DNA of 35,539 nt, from contig JAFQBM010000058.1 of the NCBI GenBank assembly GCA_017399685.1, positions 1-35,539 on the forward strand, given 5' to 3'. Each line of letters starts with the position of its first letter. Within the stretch, counting starts at the first letter, position 1. Source of the stretch: Lachnospiraceae bacterium (GTDB lineage Bacteria > Bacillota > Clostridia > Lachnospirales > Lachnospiraceae). Shown here in pieces: positions 22,738-31,742 of the stretch. The translations under genes and the position numbers were made by a program. The notes under the pieces are model-generated. The model was not told the DNA's origin, did not search any database, and saw nothing but the letters and a program-made list of their open reading frames with translations.

Positions 22738-24033
22738 ATGAAAACAAAGGAAGATATTTTTGAATTAGTGGAAGAGGAAGAAATCGAATTTATCCGCTTA
22801 CAATTCACAGATATGTTTGGTAACTTAAGAAATGTTGCGGTAACGAAGAACCAGCTAAATAGGGTTCTTGATTCTAAATATGTATTTGACGGCTCTGCTT
22901 TATATGGAGGCCATAAGAGTGGGGAGGAATTTTACTTAGCCCCGGATTTGGATACTTTTGTGATTCTCCCATGGAGACCACAGCAGGGAAAAGTAGCAAG
23001 ATTTTTATGTGATGTTTATAACGAAGATGGAGCGGCTTCTGGACTTAGCCCAAGAACCATCTTAAAAAATGTAATTCAGGAAGCAAAGGAAAAAGGATAT
23101 ACTTTTTACATTGACCCAGAATGTGAATTCTTCTTATTCCATACCGATGAGAATGGAATGCCTACCACCATTACCCATGAACAGGCGGGATATATGGAAG
23201 TAGGACCTTTGGATCTTGGAGAAAATGCAAGACGTGATATTGTGCTGACCCTAGAAGAGATGGGATTTGAAGTAGAATCATCCCATCATGAGAAAGCTCC
23301 GGCACAACATGAAATTGATTTTAAAGAATCTGAAGCATTGCAAATCGCAGATTCCATTGTAACATTTAAATCGGCAGTAAAATCCATTGCGAAACGCTTT
23401 GGCTTGCATGCTACTTTTATGCCAAAACCAAAGAATCAAGTGGCAGGTTCCGGAATGCATTTAAATATTTCTGTTTATAAAGATGGAAGAAATATTTTTA
23501 ATTCAAAAGATAAGGAAATCAATGAGGAAGCAAAACATTTCATTGGGGGCGTGATGGCTCATGCGAAAGGTTTGTGTGCCATTACGAATCCTTTGATTAA
23601 TTCCTATAAAAGAATCTGTACCGGAATTCATGCACCGAAAGAAATTACCTGGTCCGAAAAGCGTGGAAATTCTTGCGTCAGAGTAAGAAAACGTTTGGGG
23701 GAAGATACGAAAATAGAACTTCGTTTCCCGGATTCTTCTGCAAATCCTTATCTTGCTATTGCAGTGTGCCTTGCAGCTGGAATGGAAGGAATTGAAAAAG
23801 GTATAGATGCAGGTGCTTCGATAGATGGAGTAGAAGGAAAGAAAGAAAAAGCAGAAAGTTTACCACTTACTTTAAATGAAGCCATAAATTATTTTGATCA
23901 AGATGAAATGATAGGAAAAGTGTTAGGAACCGATTTCATGGAAATCTATAAAAATGAGAAAATCAGTGAATGGAATGAGTACATGGAGCAGGTTTCGAAT
24001 TGGGAAATTGAAAAATATTTGTATCGAGTATAG
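22738..24033 (+). CDS. glnA: Glutamine synthetase, GSI type
   Basis: 431 residues. It makes glutamine from glutamate, ammonia and ATP. Clear GSI blocks are IEFIRLQFTDMFGNLRN near the front, YIDPECEFFLF, EVESSHHEKAPAQHEIDF, FMPKPKNQVAGSGMHLN (glycine-rich substrate loop), then RKRLGEDTKIELRFPDSSANPYLA. It is a little shorter than the 443-444 residues common in Bacillus. The segment FDGSALYGGHKSGEEFYLAPD replaces the FDGSSIEGF type loop, a variant I associate with clostridia. The adenylylation tyrosine region of enterobacterial GS is absent, so control is likely transcriptional, feedback or through the ANTAR protein next door. Confidence 0.96.
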   Translation: MKTKEDIFELVEEEEIEFIRLQFTDMFGNLRNVAVTKNQLNRVLDSKYVFDGSALYGGHKSGEEFYLAPDLDTFVILPWRPQQGKVARFLCDVYNEDGAASGLSPRTILKNVIQEAKEKGYTFYIDPECEFFLFHTDENGMPTTITHEQAGYMEVGPLDLGENARRDIVLTLEEMGFEVESSHHEKAPAQHEIDFKESEALQIADSIVTFKSAVKSIAKRFGLHATFMPKPKNQVAGSGMHLNISVYKDGRNIFNSKDKEINEEAKHFIGGVMAHAKGLCAITNPLINSYKRICTGIHAPKEITWSEKRGNSCVRVRKRLGEDTKIELRFPDSSANPYLAIAVCLAAGMEGIEKGIDAGASIDGVEGKKEKAESLPLTLNEAINYFDQDEMIGKVLGTDFMEIYKNEKISEWNEYMEQVSNWEIEKYLYRV

Positions 24034-24047
24034 AGAGGTAGAAATAT

Positions 24048-24596
24048 ATGGGCAGTATCATTGTGGCAATGCCCAAAATTGATGATGCGAAAAAAATTAG
24101 TGCAATATTACAACGTCGTGGGCTGGAATCATCAGCGATATGTACTACTGCGGCTAGTGTGCTATCGAAAGTACATAGTCTGGATAGTGGAATTGTAATA
24201 TGTGGAAGAAGTTTACCGGATATGTACTGCAACAAACTGGCGGAGTATCTGCCGGAGTATTTTGAACTCTTAATTCTTACATCCTTTGAAGGATTGAATC
24301 ATTGTCCCCAGGGTGTTATGACACTTACCATGCCATTAAAATCCATGGACTTAATTCATACTGTCGAGATGATGTTATATCAGCTTGACCGGAAGATAAA
24401 AAAACAAAAATCAAAGCGGAAAAAAAGAAGTGCCGAGGAACAAAAAGAAATTGACCGGGCGAAGAAAATGCTTATGGAACGTAATAACATGACCGAGCAG
24501 GAAGCCTTCCGTTATATCCAGAAATGCAGCATGGATTCCGGAACCAACATGGCAGAAACCGCACAGATGATATGGCTTTTGAATTGTGATGGATAA
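24048..24596 (+). CDS. ANTAR-domain RNA-binding regulator with degenerate receiver
   Basis: 182 residues, 14 bp after glnA. Residues about 1-115 look like a receiver fold but the phospho-acceptor aspartate is replaced (GIVICGRSLPD has C-G where D is expected), so phosphorylation is unlikely. A basic linker KKQKSKRKKRSAEEQKE leads to the C-terminal ANTAR domain (IDRAKKMLMERNNMTEQEAFRYIQKCSMDSGTNMAETAQMIW). ANTAR proteins bind paired hexaloop hairpins in nascent mRNA and prevent termination, often for nitrogen genes. I looked for such a hairpin pair in the nearby leaders and did not find a convincing one. Confidence 0.92.
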   Translation: MGSIIVAMPKIDDAKKISAILQRRGLESSAICTTAASVLSKVHSLDSGIVICGRSLPDMYCNKLAEYLPEYFELLILTSFEGLNHCPQGVMTLTMPLKSMDLIHTVEMMLYQLDRKIKKQKSKRKKRSAEEQKEIDRAKKMLMERNNMTEQEAFRYIQKCSMDSGTNMAETAQMIWLLNCDG

Positions 24597-24780
24597 ATAA
24601 GGAAGTAAAATTTTGAAACAATAGAAAAACTATCATGGTATGGTTTTTGGATTGTGATGGGTAAATAGAAAGGAAAACTTAAAAATTTTCAAACGATAGA
24701 AAACTTATCGTGGTATGGCTTTTGGATTGTGATGAGTAAACAAGAAAGAAAAAGTAGGTAATTGTGAAACTACTCGAAAC
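24572..24780 (+). repeat. Three degenerate tandem repeats of the ANTAR gene's 3' end
   Basis: Units start at 24572, 24640 and 24715 (68 and 75 bp long; the third fades by about 24780). Each has ATGG(C/T)TTTTG(A/G)ATTGTGATG followed by TAA, so the last codons W-x-L-x-C-D-x-stop of the ANTAR protein are repeated twice outside the gene. Units 1 and 2 also carry a small hairpin (ATAG/CTAT; CGATA/TATCG) just before the next unit. Only the first is part of the true coding sequence. Confidence 0.75.
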
Positions 24781-24992
24781 TTATATTAAGTGATTCAAAC
24801 GAAACAAATACATAAGCAGGTGCTTGGGCGGCCGTCGGTACTTAATGAGAGGCTTGCCTCGAATTTAGTACCGCTACGAGCCGGACGCAGCGAAAGCGTG
24901 CCTGCGTTGTTTTGATTCGTTTGAATCACTTTCAAATAAATATTTTAGTTTTGCAATTAACCAGTAACCAAAAGGAAAGAAAGGTGTAAATT
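24597..24992. other. Intergenic region between the ANTAR gene and dapL
   Basis: 396 bp. It is filled by the tandem repeat of the ANTAR 3' end (to about 24780) and the 144-bp palindromic element (24788-24931). The dapL ribosome site AAAGGTG follows. No clear promoter for dapL was identified. Confidence 0.6.
24788..24931. repeat. Palindromic intergenic element with 16-bp terminal inverted repeats
   Basis: 144 bp bounded by AAGTGATTCAAACGAA and its exact reverse complement. After one mismatch the arms continue as CAAA/TTTG. Inside are GGTACT/AGTACC enclosing GAGGC-TT-GCCTC, and ACGCAG/CTGCGT enclosing GC-GAAA-GC. The core is GC-richer than its surroundings. It codes for nothing. It resembles a MITE or a structured extragenic repeat. 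A decayed partner sits before carA. Confidence 0.85.
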
Positions 24993-26207
24993 ATGTACAA
25001 AATCAATGATAATTATTTAAAGTTACAAGGAAACTATCTTTTTTCAACCATAGCAAAAAATGTAAATGCATACAAAGACAGTAACCCAGAGGCAAATATC
25101 ATACGTCTTGGTATCGGTGATGTTACCAGACCATTGGTGCCATCTATTATAGAAGCTTTACATAAAGCAGTAGACGAGATGGGAACCCCGGAAGGATTCC
25201 GCGGATATGGTCCGGAACAGGGCTACGACTTTTTAAGAAATGCTATTGCAAAGCAGGATTATCAGGCAAGAGGCTGTAACATCGAAGCAGATGAAATTTT
25301 CATTTCCGACGGTTCTAAGTGCGATGTGGGAAATATTCAGGAAATCTTTGCCCTGAACAATAAGGTTGCTATTTGTGACCCGGTATATCCGGTTTATGTA
25401 GATTCAAATGTTATGGCAGGAAGAACCGGAGCTTTTCATCCGGTGACTGGAGGATATGATAACCTGATTTATATGCCATGTTTAAAGGACAATGGATTTA
25501 TTCCTGAATTACCAAAGGAAGTGCCGGATTTAATTTATCTATGTTTCCCAAACAATCCAACCGGAATGACCATTACAAAACCGCAGTTACAGGAATGGGT
25601 AGATTATGCAAATAAAAATGGCTCCATCATTCTTTATGATGCGGCTTATGAAGCATATATTACCGAACCGGATTTACCACATAGTATTTATGAATGCGAA
25701 GGTGCAAGAACCTGTGCCATCGAAATGCACAGCTTTTCGAAAAATGCAGGATTCACAGGACTTAGATTAGGATATATGGTAATTCCGAAAGAACTTGTAA
25801 GTAATGGAGTGACACTTCACAGCTTATGGAACCGCCGTCATGGAACCAAGTACAATGGAGCTCCTTACATTGTGCAAAGAGCCGGAGAAGCAGTATATTC
25901 TGAAAGAGGAAAAGCAGAATTAAAGGAACAGGTAAATTATTACTTAAACAACGCAAAAATTATCAAAGAAGGCTTACTGGATGCAGGTTATGAGGTTTAT
26001 GGCGGTGTCAACGCTCCTTATATCTGGTTGAAAGTGCCAAATGAAAAGACTTCCTGGGAATTTTTCGATACCTTATTACATGAGGTTCAGGTGGTAGGTA
26101 CACCAGGTGTAGGCTTCGGTGCCCATGGAGAAGGATACTTCCGCCTGACTGCATTCGGAACTTATGAAAATACCAAAGAAGCATTAAATAGAATTAAAAA
26201 CTTGTAA
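24993..26207 (+). CDS. dapL: LL-diaminopimelate aminotransferase
   Basis: 404 residues. A PLP-dependent class I/II aminotransferase that converts tetrahydrodipicolinate directly to LL-diaminopimelate for lysine and peptidoglycan. Family marks: [13 protein letters not shown] near 36-48, [41 protein letters not shown] (184-191), YDAAYEAYI and the PLP lysine K250 in [17 protein letters not shown]. The start follows AAAGGTGTAAATT. It stands alone, with structured repeats before and after. Confidence 0.97.
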   Translation: MYKINDNYLKLQGNYLFSTIAKNVNAYKDSNPEANIIRLGIGDVTRPLVPSIIEALHKAVDEMGTPEGFRGYGPEQGYDFLRNAIAKQDYQARGCNIEADEIFISDGSKCDVGNIQEIFALNNKVAICDPVYPVYVDSNVMAGRTGAFHPVTGGYDNLIYMPCLKDNGFIPELPKEVPDLIYLCFPNNPTGMTITKPQLQEWVDYANKNGSIILYDAAYEAYITEPDLPHSIYECEGARTCAIEMHSFSKNAGFTGLRLGYMVIPKELVSNGVTLHSLWNRRHGTKYNGAPYIVQRAGEAVYSERGKAELKEQVNYYLNNAKIIKEGLLDAGYEVYGGVNAPYIWLKVPNEKTSWEFFDTLLHEVQVVGTPGVGFGAHGEGYFRLTAFGTYENTKEALNRIKNL

Positions 26208-26212
26208 TACCA

Positions 26213-26269
26213 GGCTCAAAAGTCAAAAAGCTTTCTGCTTGCAGAAGAAGCTTTTTGACTTTATGAGCC
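26213..26269. repeat. Long inverted repeat after dapL
   Basis: The arms (26213-26234 and 26248-26269) pair over about 20 bp with one bulge: GGCTCA + AAGTCAAAAAGCTT against AAGCTTTTTGACTT + TGAGCC. The apex has TCTGC/GCAGA. It starts five bases after the dapL stop and would form a very stable 3' hairpin. It lacks a following U-run, so it may protect the mRNA or act as a partial terminator in both directions. Confidence 0.8.
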
Positions 26270-26273
26270 GCAA

Positions 26274-26351
26274 AACATGAGGAAGTAGCCCGAAAAGGGC
26301 GGATTCCGAATGTTTTAGAATTGCGGGAGTACGAGGTACGAAGCAATTCCC
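26274..26351. repeat. Two further structured units between dapL and pstS
   Basis: First unit about 26274-26312: AAACATGAGGAA and TTCCGAATGTTT pair imperfectly around CCC-GAAAA-GGG. Second unit about 26317-26349: GAATTGC and GCAATTC pair around GTAC-GAG-GTAC. They look like extragenic palindromic repeats. Only one copy of each is in the unit. Confidence 0.5.
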
Positions 26352-26372
26352 AAGTATACCAGAGTAAAAAGT

Positions 26373-26413
26373 CCATGGACATGTAAGTAATCTTACAGTT
26401 CATGGCTTTTTTT
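26373..26413 (+). terminator. Intrinsic terminator before pstS
   Basis: CCATGGAC + TGTAAG pairs with CTTACA + GTTCATGG (one bulged A, one G-U) with a TAAT loop, then TTTTTTT. It insulates the pst promoter from dapL transcription. Its U-run overlaps the first Pho-box hexamer. Confidence 0.85.
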
Positions 26414-26478
26414 ACGTACTTTTTACTATGTAAAATTTTTTACATACATTTTACAAAACTTTGATATTGGATTTTACA
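26411..26478 (+). promoter_or_regulatory. Pho-box array upstream of pstS
   Basis: TTTAC(A/G/T) hexamers start at 26411, 26422, 26439, 26450 and 26473. Two pairs are exactly 11 bp apart, the spacing of TT(A/T)ACA repeats recognised by PhoP/PhoB in Firmicutes. The last hexamer ends nine bases before a TATGAT -10 box (26488-26493), the position expected for direct contact with RNA polymerase. This should be bound by phosphorylated PhoB encoded downstream. Confidence 0.75.
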
Positions 26479-26487
26479 TTCAATGTT

Positions 26488-26493
26488 TATGAT
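26488..26493 (+). promoter_or_regulatory. -10 box of the pst promoter
   Basis: TATGAT, with the predicted start near 26500. The -35 region (TATTGG at 26465-26470, 17 bp away) is poor, as is normal for an activator-dependent Pho promoter. Confidence 0.55.
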
Positions 26494-26527
26494 AGATTTG
26501 TAAGAAAGATAAATGGAGGAAATGATT

Positions 26528-27376
26528 GTGAGAAAGAAAATTGCAAAATTTTTAGGAGTAGTGGCTACCGTAACTATGATGGCAGTTTCCATGACAGGAT
26601 GCGGGAGTTCAGATTCCGTAGAAAGTGGTGATGGAAATTTAACTGGAACTGTGACCATGGCAGGAAGTACATCTATGGAAAAACTTGCCAATGCACTGGC
26701 AGAAGGATTCATGGAAAAAAATGATGGTGTAACCGTAACAGCAGAATTTACCGGTTCTTCCGCAGGTATAGAATCCTTGACAACAGGCAGTGTGGATATC
26801 GGAAATGCTTCCCGTGCATTAAACGAAGCTGAAGTTTCCGGTGGTGCAGTGGAAAATATCGTAGCCATTGATGGTATTGCAGTAATTACACATGGTGATA
26901 ACCCTATAAAAGAAATTTCATCAGAAGACCTTAAGAAGATTTATACCGGTGAAATTACAAACTGGAACGAACTTGGTGGAAATGACGAAGCAATCGTAGT
27001 TATTGGCCGTGAAGCATCTTCTGGTACCAGAGGAGCTTTCGAAGAACTTCTTGAAATGGAAGACCAGTGTAACTATGCAAATGAATTAGATTCTACCGGT
27101 GCTGTACTTGCACAGGTTACATCTACAGAAGGTGCCATTGGATATGTATCTTTGGACGTAGTAGATGATAATGTAATTGCACTTTCTATTGATGGAGTAG
27201 AAGCAACAGAAGAAAATATTATTGCAGGAAAATACATGTTATCCAGACCTTTTGTAATGGCAACCATGGGTGAAATTTCAGAACAAAACGAAACAGTTCA
27301 GGCATTCTTTGAATATATTGAATCAGAAGAAGGACAGGAAATCATTAAAAAAGTAGGACTCATTTTACCAGAGTAG
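26528..27376 (+). CDS. pstS: Phosphate-binding lipoprotein PstS
   Basis: 282 residues. The extracellular, lipid-anchored protein that captures phosphate for PstCA. The signal peptide (RKKIAKFLGVVATVTMMAVSM) ends in a lipobox with C25 (MTGC). The mature protein shows the phosphate loop GSTSMEKLANALAEGF, then SVDIGNASRALNEAE and REASSGTRGAFEEL, which contribute the other phosphate ligands. I choose GTG 26528, seven bases after GGAGGA. ATG 26522 sits almost on that ribosome site and ATG 26513 overlaps it. First gene of the pst operon under the Pho-box promoter. Confidence 0.94.
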   Translation: MRKKIAKFLGVVATVTMMAVSMTGCGSSDSVESGDGNLTGTVTMAGSTSMEKLANALAEGFMEKNDGVTVTAEFTGSSAGIESLTTGSVDIGNASRALNEAEVSGGAVENIVAIDGIAVITHGDNPIKEISSEDLKKIYTGEITNWNELGGNDEAIVVIGREASSGTRGAFEELLEMEDQCNYANELDSTGAVLAQVTSTEGAIGYVSLDVVDDNVIALSIDGVEATEENIIAGKYMLSRPFVMATMGEISEQNETVQAFFEYIESEEGQEIIKKVGLILPE

Positions 27377-27389
27377 GGTGAAGATTGAT

Positions 27390-28334
27390 ATGAAAAAAAA
27401 TACAGTTTCCATAAAATCGGGAAAGCAGTCCAAGGCGGCAAGGGCTTTCTCGGAAAATCTTGCTAAAAATTGCTTTTTATTTGCAGCAGTAGTAGCTGTC
27501 TTAGCAGTACTTTCCATTATGTTATATATGTTCTTAAAAGGAACTCCTGCGTTTTTTAAGGTAGGATTAAATGAAATTTTATTTGAAACCGAGTGGAGAC
27601 CGGCAGCGAAAGAGAATCCAAGCTTTGGTATTTTATATATCATATTAACTTCCGTAGCAGGAACTACCCTGGCAATTATGTTAGGAGTTCCATTGGGAAT
27701 ACTGACGGCGGTATTTTTAACAGAAGTAGCACCGAAAAAACTGGCAGCCTTAGTGCAGCCGGCAGTGGAACTTTTAGCCGCCATTCCATCTGTAATTTAT
27801 GGTTTGTTGGGAATTATAATTTTGACCCCTTGGATGTATAAACTGGAAAAAATCATTTTTGAAGATTCTGAAACCCATCAGTTTACGGGAGGTGCCAATC
27901 TGATTTCTGCAGTGATTGTACTTGCCATTATGATATTACCAACCGTAGTTAATATGAGCGTTTCTGCCATCCGTGCCGTGGATGATAAATTAAAATCAGC
28001 CTCTTTGGCATTAGGGGCAACAAAGATACAGACGATTTTTAAAGTGGTTTTACCGGCAGCAAAATCAGGTATTATGACGGGTATCGTGCTTGGAATTGGA
28101 AGGGCATTGGGAGAAGCTATGGCAATCAGCCTTGTTTCGGGAAGTTCTGTAAATCTTCCACTACCATTTAACTCTGTGCGATTTTTAACTACTGCCATTG
28201 TAAGTGAAATGAGCTATGCCAGTGGATTGCATAGACAGGTATTGTTTACCATTGGTTTGGTGTTGTTTGTATTTATTATGGTAATTAATTTAGTATTGAC
28301 GAAGATGATTCAAGGAAAGGAGAAAAACACATGA
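27390..28334 (+). CDS. pstC: Phosphate ABC transporter permease PstC
   Basis: 314 residues with six likely membrane spans (about 27-49, 82-110, 125-147, 170-192, 228-250, 283-306). The EAA loop is at 204-226 (SASLALGATKIQTIFKVVLPAAK). The ATG at 27390 is chosen; a GTG at 27378 would add four residues and lies on the ribosome site. The stop overlaps the pstA start as ATGA, so PstC and PstA are made in step. Confidence 0.95.
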   Translation: MKKNTVSIKSGKQSKAARAFSENLAKNCFLFAAVVAVLAVLSIMLYMFLKGTPAFFKVGLNEILFETEWRPAAKENPSFGILYIILTSVAGTTLAIMLGVPLGILTAVFLTEVAPKKLAALVQPAVELLAAIPSVIYGLLGIIILTPWMYKLEKIIFEDSETHQFTGGANLISAVIVLAIMILPTVVNMSVSAIRAVDDKLKSASLALGATKIQTIFKVVLPAAKSGIMTGIVLGIGRALGEAMAISLVSGSSVNLPLPFNSVRFLTTAIVSEMSYASGLHRQVLFTIGLVLFVFIMVINLVLTKMIQGKEKNT

Positions 28335-29194
28335 TTGATAAGAAGAAAGTTCGTCCTGCGGACGGGGTGATGTATGGTCTCATTTATTTATCAGCAATAT
28401 TTGTGGTTTTGCTCTTATTAGGAATCATCGGATATGTTTTATATCGGGGAATCAGCGTAGTTTCATGGGATTTTCTTACAGGAGTAACCAGCGTACTAAA
28501 AGGAACCACAGGAATTGCAGGTAATATTGTTAATACCATATACATTATTCTTTTAACCATGTTAATTGCAACTCCTATTGGAGTGGGAGCTGCCATTTAT
28601 CTGAATGAATATGCAAAACCAGGAAAACTGGTTACAATCATAGAATTTGCAACACAGATTTTATCCGGAATTCCATCTATTATTTTTGGTTTGTTTGGAA
28701 TGATATTTTTTGGGCAAACCTTGAAACTGGGATATTCCCTTCTAACAGGAGCTCTTACCATGGTGCTTATGGTATTGCCACTGATTACAAGAAATACTCA
28801 GGAAGCATTGAAAACAGTACCGGAAGGGTATCGTCAGGGAGCCATTGGACTTGGAAGTGGTAAATGGTATATGATAAGGACGATTTTGCTTCCATGTGCC
28901 ATGCCCGGAATCATTACAGGTGTTATCCTTGCAATCGGAAGAATTGTAGGGGAATCGGCAGCTTTATTATTTACTGCGGGAAGTGCTCATTTATTGCCGG
29001 ACGGTTTTACAGAGTTTTTATCAAAGGCTTTTCATTCGGGTGGAACTTTAACCATTCAGTTATACTTAAGTATGTCAAAGGGACAGTATGATATAGCATT
29101 TGGTATTGCGGTGGTATTGCTGGTAATTGTGCTTTTGATAAATTTTGCAACAAAGCTTCTTGCAAAGAAATTTGATGTAAATAAAAAGGTATAG
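28331..29194 (+). CDS. pstA: Phosphate ABC transporter permease PstA (complete copy)
   Basis: 287 residues, the second transmembrane subunit of the phosphate importer. Spans are visible at about 14-38, 67-90, 108-127, 137-153, 194-216 and 258-277. The EAA loop is at 165-185. Residues 106-287 are duplicated exactly at the window start. The first 105 codons are seen once only because the window begins inside the other copy. Confidence 0.96.
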   Translation: MIDKKKVRPADGVMYGLIYLSAIFVVLLLLGIIGYVLYRGISVVSWDFLTGVTSVLKGTTGIAGNIVNTIYIILLTMLIATPIGVGAAIYLNEYAKPGKLVTIIEFATQILSGIPSIIFGLFGMIFFGQTLKLGYSLLTGALTMVLMVLPLITRNTQEALKTVPEGYRQGAIGLGSGKWYMIRTILLPCAMPGIITGVILAIGRIVGESAALLFTAGSAHLLPDGFTEFLSKAFHSGGTLTIQLYLSMSKGQYDIAFGIAVVLLVIVLLINFATKLLAKKFDVNKKV

Positions 29195-29199
29195 TCAAA

Positions 29200-29280
29200 G
29201 ATAGGATTACTGTTTGGGTGTAAAGGCAGAATCGGTTAGCGTTTGTATATGAACAAAAGGATAGAATCGGTTACTGTTTG
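29200..29280 (+). repeat. Three short direct repeats between pstA and pstB (second copy)
   Basis: Identical to 555-635; see there. Words at 29200-29216, 29228-29245 and 29260-29280. Confidence 0.6.
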
Positions 29281-29335
29281 CAGAAGGAACATGACTATCA
29301 CTATAGGAACATGGTGAGAACTATGGAGGATTAAG

Positions 29336-30097
29336 ATGGAGAAAAAAGTAAAAATTCAGGTGCGGGATTTGAATCTTTATTATGGAGATAATCATGCACT
29401 GAAAAACATAAATATGGACATAAAAGAAAATAGTGTAACTGCATTTATCGGGCCATCCGGTTGTGGCAAATCCACTTTTCTTAAGACCTTAAATCGTATG
29501 AATGATTTGGTAGATAACGTAAAAATCACCGGAAGTATCAGCTTGGACGGGGAAAATATTTATGCTGAAAATGTAGATACTACGATTCTTAGAAAAAAAG
29601 TTGGTATGGTATTTCAACAGCCCAATCCATTTCCAATGAGCATCTATGATAACATTGCATATGGTCCCAGAGTGCATGGAATTAAGGATAAAAACCAGTT
29701 AGATGAAATCGTGGAACGTTCCTTAAGGGGAGCAGCTATTTTTGATGAAGTAAAGGACCGGTTAAAAAAATCGGCTCTTGGATTATCTGGTGGACAACAG
29801 CAAAGAATCTGTATTGCAAGGGCATTGGCAGTGCAGCCGGAAGTACTTCTTATGGATGAACCAACTTCTGCATTGGATCCCATTTCAACATCCAAGGTAG
29901 AAGAATTGATGGAAGAATTAAAGAAAAAGTACACCGTTGTAGTTGTTACCCATAATATGCAGCAGGCAGTGAGAGTTTCAGATGATACTGCATTTTTCCT
30001 TGTGGGTGAAATGGTGGAATTTGGAGATACGGAAGAATTGTTTTCTTATCCAAAAGACAAGAGAACAGAAGATTATATTACAGGGAGGTTTGGTTGA
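29336..30097 (+). CDS. pstB: Phosphate ABC transporter ATPase PstB (second copy)
   Basis: Identical in sequence to 691-1452: 253 residues with all ATPase motifs. In this copy the whole operon pstS-pstC-pstA-pstB-phoU is visible behind its Pho-box promoter, so this is the copy whose regulation can be read directly. Confidence 0.97.
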   Translation: MEKKVKIQVRDLNLYYGDNHALKNINMDIKENSVTAFIGPSGCGKSTFLKTLNRMNDLVDNVKITGSISLDGENIYAENVDTTILRKKVGMVFQQPNPFPMSIYDNIAYGPRVHGIKDKNQLDEIVERSLRGAAIFDEVKDRLKKSALGLSGGQQQRICIARALAVQPEVLLMDEPTSALDPISTSKVEELMEELKKKYTVVVVTHNMQQAVRVSDDTAFFLVGEMVEFGDTEELFSYPKDKRTEDYITGRFG

Positions 30098-30747
30098 TGG
30101 TAAGGTTAAAATTCGACGAACAGCTTGCGAATCTGAAGCAAGAACTTTTAAATATGGGTACTATGATAGAGGAACGAATTCAAAAGGCAGTGGAAGCATT
30201 ATTAAAGCAGGATGTGGAACTGGCAGAATATATTATGAATTCCGATGAGGAAGTGGACAGGGAAGAAAAGAAAATTGAGCATTTATGCTTCAATCTTCTG
30301 ATGCAGCAACAGCCTGTGGCAAGGGATTTAAGAGTCATTTCTGCGGCTATGAAAATGATTACGGATATGGAGCGAATCGGGGATCATGCAGTGGATATCT
30401 CAGAAATTACCATATTACTGGCAGACACGCCATATGTGAAAAAATTAGAGGATATCAGCAAAATGGCATCTACCACCATAGAAATGTTAATCCGCAGTAT
30501 TGAAGCCTATGTGGAACATGATATGGTAAAAGCAGGAGAAGTCATTAAAAGCGATGATATCGTAGATGAATTGTTTTTAAAGGTGAAAGCAGAACTGGTG
30601 GAAATGATTCATAAGGATGCAAACTGTGGAGAACAGGCTGCAGACCTTCTTATGGTGGCAAAATATTTTGAAAGAATTGGAGACCATGCTACAAACATTG
30701 CGGAATGGGTTATCTTCTCGTTGGATGATAAAAGCCGCAAGTCATAA
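30097..30747 (+). CDS. phoU: Phosphate signalling protein PhoU (second copy)
   Basis: Identical to 1452-2102. It is the last gene of the visible pst operon. Loss of its function in related systems leaves the Pho regulon on. An extra copy would be expected to matter less than an extra copy of the transporter, since it acts in complex with PstB and PhoR. Confidence 0.95.
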   Translation: MVRLKFDEQLANLKQELLNMGTMIEERIQKAVEALLKQDVELAEYIMNSDEEVDREEKKIEHLCFNLLMQQQPVARDLRVISAAMKMITDMERIGDHAVDISEITILLADTPYVKKLEDISKMASTTIEMLIRSIEAYVEHDMVKAGEVIKSDDIVDELFLKVKAELVEMIHKDANCGEQAADLLMVAKYFERIGDHATNIAEWVIFSLDDKSRKS

Positions 30748-31073
30748 GTAAAAGTTAGTGTTTTCTTTTCTCACTTTAATATATATATCACCTTTTACAA
30801 AGGAATCTCCTCTTTTCATACCTGTGCAGCAGCACAATAAAAAATGGTATGATAAGAGAGAGGTTTCCTAATTAACCTTGATGATTTAAGGGATATCCTA
30901 TAAAATGATATTTAAGCAGACAGATGTTTTAACTTAATATGATTCGAGTGTCAAAACAAACGAAAGAAAACTTTGTGCCCTCTTGTACTACTGTATCCAT
31001 ACAATAGGAGCAAAGTACCCTTCGGTTGTTTTAACAGCCGAATCCGATTAAGAAGAAAAAAGGAGGATGCCTT
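30748..31073 (+). other. Gene-free leader between phoU and phoB (second copy)
   Basis: Same content as 2103-2428: nested hairpin 30801-30869, candidate promoter 30878-30906 and short hairpin 31021-31042. No gene. Confidence 0.6.
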
Positions 31074-31742
31074 ATGGCACTGATATATATTGTAGAAGAT
31101 GATAGTAATATTCGTCAGATAGAGACCATTGCATTAAAAAACAGTAATTACATGGTGTTAGACTTTGAAAATGCAAGGGATTTTTATAAAAAATTAGAAG
31201 ATATGGTTCCGGATCTTGTGATTTTGGACATTATGCTTCCGGATGAAAATGGTTATGAGATTGTAAAAAAACTTCGTAAGAATCCTTCTACCAAGCGTCT
31301 TCCGGTTATTATGGTAACGGCGAAGACCACGGAAATGGATATGATAAAGGGGTTGGATGAAGGTGCAGACGATTATATAAAAAAACCGTTTTCTGTTATG
31401 GAACTGATTACCAGAGTGAAAACACTGCTCCGACGGACTTTGAAAGAAGAACTAAAAACATTGCAGGTGGACAATGTTTTTTTGGATAATGAACGTCATA
31501 TGGTGTATGTTGAGGAAACTCCGGTGGAATTAACCTATAAGGAATATGAATTATTAAAACTGTTGATGACCAATAAGGGTGTAGTTTTATCAAGAGATGT
31601 GATTATGGAACATGTGTGGGATACGGAATTTGAAGGAGAATCTCGTACTGTGGATATGCATATAAAGACATTAAGACAAAAGCTTGGGTGTGCAGGAAGG
31701 AAAATTCGTACAGTGAGAAATGTGGGGTATGTGATGGAATGA
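31074..31742 (+). CDS. phoB: PhoB/PhoP-type response regulator (second copy)
   Basis: Identical to 2429-3097, with D52 as phospho-acceptor and a C-terminal winged helix. It lies 4.6 kb downstream of the Pho boxes it probably binds. Confidence 0.95.
   Translation: MALIYIVEDDSNIRQIETIALKNSNYMVLDFENARDFYKKLEDMVPDLVILDIMLPDENGYEIVKKLRKNPSTKRLPVIMVTAKTTEMDMIKGLDEGADDYIKKPFSVMELITRVKTLLRRTLKEELKTLQVDNVFLDNERHMVYVEETPVELTYKEYELLKLLMTNKGVVLSRDVIMEHVWDTEFEGESRTVDMHIKTLRQKLGCAGRKIRTVRNVGYVME

Noticed and set aside
24572-24780. A CRISPR-like array after the ANTAR gene
   Set aside because: Only three units, diverged, of uneven length, and derived from the coding end of the ANTAR gene. No cas genes.
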